Part shown: positions 5,881 to 6,771 of the stretch, one piece after another | Numbering within the stretch: the first letter of the stretch is position 1 | Layout: every line of letters begins with the position of its first letter | Source of the DNA: JANOYJ01 sp031373225 | GTDB lineage: Bacteria; Pseudomonadota; Alphaproteobacteria; Rhizobiales; Rhizobiaceae | Length of the DNA: 6,771 bases | Assembly: GCA_031373225.1 (NCBI GenBank) | Contig: JANMMM010000353.1 | Span: forward strand, 1 to 6,771 | Reading direction: 5' to 3' | Position numbers and translations under genes: made by a program | Notes under the pieces: generated by a model | Database searches by the model: none | The model's input: only the letters and a program-made list of their open reading frames with translations | What the model was told of the DNA's origin: nothing

Positions 5881-6131
5881 GCGGGGCATTTCGGTTTGCG
5901 ATATGGGCAAAGTGCCACGGGGCGGGGCGCTGTTCAATGCCGGTCTTATCCAGCGCGCGGGCCGTGCGGCGGCCTCGGCTTCGGCGATCGTCCGCATGAC
6001 CCGATCCAAAGTCAGCGGCATCGCCCGCGTGCCTGCCACGCCGTCCGGTCTTGTAATCGCGAGTGAATGCGCGCACTGTTTTTGGCGTCCGCGCATTGGT
6101 TGGCACCGCCGGGCTGCGAAGGGATTGACAC
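5881..6131. other. 251-bp divergent intergenic region
   Basis: This gap separates the divergent acetyltransferase and RutE-type genes and should carry both promoters. No strong sigma-70 pair is visible. A TTGTAA at 6051-6056 has only a poor -10 (CACTGT) at 17 bases. An AAGGGA ribosome site (6119-6124) lies seven bases before the plus-strand ATG. The minus frame stays open through the gap, but its Ala/Arg/Pro-rich translation resembles no family I know and is attributed to high GC. No tRNA or riboswitch-like structure was recognised. Confidence 0.4.
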
Positions 6132-6722
6132 ATGTCCGAGTTTCCCCACGACGCATTGGAGACGATATTTCTCTCCGCCCGCTCCCGCAATGGCTGGCAC
6201 GACAAGCCGGTGCCGGAAAGCCTGCTGCGCGAAATTTACGAAATTGCAAAGTTGGGCCCGACGACGATGAACAGCCAGCCGCAGCGCATCGTCTTCGTGA
6301 CGACGCAGGCTGGCAAAAAGCGGCTGGAACCGGCGCTGGCCGACGGCAACCGGGTCAAGGCCATGTCGGCGCCGGTGGTGGCGATTTTCGCGTTCGATCT
6401 GCACTTCTACGAGCTGCTGCCCAAATTGTTCCCGCATTTCCCCGGCGCCAAGGACTTATTTGCCGGCAAGGACGCGCATAATCATGAGACCGCGTTCCGC
6501 AATGGCTCGCTGCAGGCCGCCTATTTCATGATCGCGGCGCGGGCCAAGGGGCTGGACTGCGGGCCGATGTCGGGCTTCGATCAGGGCAAGGTCGACGAGG
6601 CGTTCTTTCCGGATGGGCGTTTCAAAAGCAATTTCATCTGCGCCCTCGGCCACGGTACGGACGAGCGGCTTTTCGGACGCTCGCCGCGGCTGACATTCGA
6701 AGAGGCGTGCCGGATTGAGTGA
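6132..6722 (+). CDS. RutE-type nitroreductase (malonic semialdehyde reductase family)
   Basis: This 196-residue cytoplasmic FMN-dependent nitroreductase-fold protein matches E. coli RutE along its whole length. The characteristic blocks are FLSARSRNGWHDKPV (13-27), LREIYEIAKLGPTTMNSQPQRIVF (32-55, with the flavin-contacting SRNGW and GPTTMNSQP), ETAFRNGSLQAAYFMIAARA (119-138), GLDCGPMSGFD (140-150) and SPRLTFEEACRIE at the end. RutE reduces malonic semialdehyde to 3-hydroxypropionate in pyrimidine (uracil) breakdown by the Rut pathway. No rutA-D, F or G gene is in view, and stand-alone relatives are often annotated as malonic semialdehyde reductase or NAD(P)H-nitroreductase, so the substrate here is uncertain. 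The start is ATG 6132 with AAGGGA seven bases upstream. It is transcribed away from the acetyltransferase gene, and a hairpin follows its stop. Confidence 0.93.
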   Translation: MSEFPHDALETIFLSARSRNGWHDKPVPESLLREIYEIAKLGPTTMNSQPQRIVFVTTQAGKKRLEPALADGNRVKAMSAPVVAIFAFDLHFYELLPKLFPHFPGAKDLFAGKDAHNHETAFRNGSLQAAYFMIAARAKGLDCGPMSGFDQGKVDEAFFPDGRFKSNFICALGHGTDERLFGRSPRLTFEEACRIE

Positions 6723-6751
6723 CCGGCGGATGGAAACACCCTAATTTTAGC

Positions 6752-6769
6752 TGCGGCAAAATTGCCGCA
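6752..6769 (+). terminator. Hairpin after the RutE-type gene, possible terminator
   Basis: TGCGGCA-AAAT-TGCCGCA is a perfect seven-base stem with a four-base loop, beginning 29 bases after the stop. It is GC-rich and close to the gene end, as expected of an intrinsic terminator, but the window ends two bases later so the T-tract cannot be judged. Confidence 0.55.
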
Positions 6770-6771
6770 CT

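Noticed and set aside
5907..5917. Possible sigma-54 promoter (TGGCAC and TTTGC, minus strand)
   Set aside because: The two elements are directly adjacent, so the spacing required between the -24 GG and -12 GC is not met.
5251..6066. 271-codon plus-strand frame opposite the acetyltransferase
   Set aside because: It is antisense to a clear hexapeptide-repeat protein and shows no recognisable motif.
6125..6130. Perfect TTGACA -35 hexamer before the RutE-type gene
   Set aside because: It lies between the ribosome site and the ATG, so a promoter there would start inside the coding region.
5881..6249. In-frame upstream extension of the acetyltransferase (about 120 codons)
   Set aside because: The extension would overlap the RutE-type gene, resembles no family, and homologues begin near residue 1 of the 5880 start.

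Overview
The window looks like ordinary chromosomal DNA from an alphaproteobacterium, most likely of the Hyphomicrobiales (Rhizobiales). This is inferred from the high GC content, from a glutaredoxin with a CGYC active site, and from the divergent block of BioC/NDUFAF5-like methyltransferase against comF, grxC and a nitrilase-family hydrolase, an order I recall from that group. There is no rRNA, tRNA, CRISPR array, transposase, phage gene or plasmid origin. Coding density is high and no gene-free stretch exceeds about 250 bases.

Region 1 (1-1752, minus strand) is a tight operon read leftward: comF (double-zinc-ribbon phosphoribosyltransferase-fold protein), grxC (dithiol glutaredoxin) and a carbon-nitrogen hydrolase of the Nit1/Nit2 type whose C-terminus lies beyond the window edge. 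The grxC stop and the hydrolase start share one base (TGATG), so the two are probably translationally coupled.

Region 2 (1753-3933, plus strand) diverges from comF across a 68-bp gap and holds a SAM-methyltransferase-like protein with a degenerate SAM-binding loop, a 47-residue lysine-rich protein, a secreted DUF3828-like protein with a signal peptide, and a six-helix TMEM175-type (DUF1211) channel protein. Small inverted repeats sit before the 47-residue gene and at the ribosome binding site of the DUF3828-like gene.

Region 3 (3934-4112) is the convergent gap. It is filled by a roughly 135-bp imperfect palindrome whose arms each contain a smaller stem, partly with different sequences in the two arms. 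It is the most repeat-like element in the window and may act as a bidirectional transcript end or be a dispersed palindromic repeat.

Region 4 (4113-5880, minus strand) holds three co-directional genes: a hexapeptide-repeat acetyltransferase of the phosphonate-associated/xenobiotic type, a cytochrome b561, and the periplasmic protein CreA. Region 5 (5881-6771) has a 251-bp divergent gap, then a RutE-type nitroreductase on the plus strand and a GC-rich hairpin after its stop.

I found no clear candidate for a new multi-gene defence or mobile system. The items most worth a second look are the palindromic element, the small lysine-rich gene, the methyltransferase that lacks a canonical SAM loop, and the coupled glutaredoxin/amidase pair.
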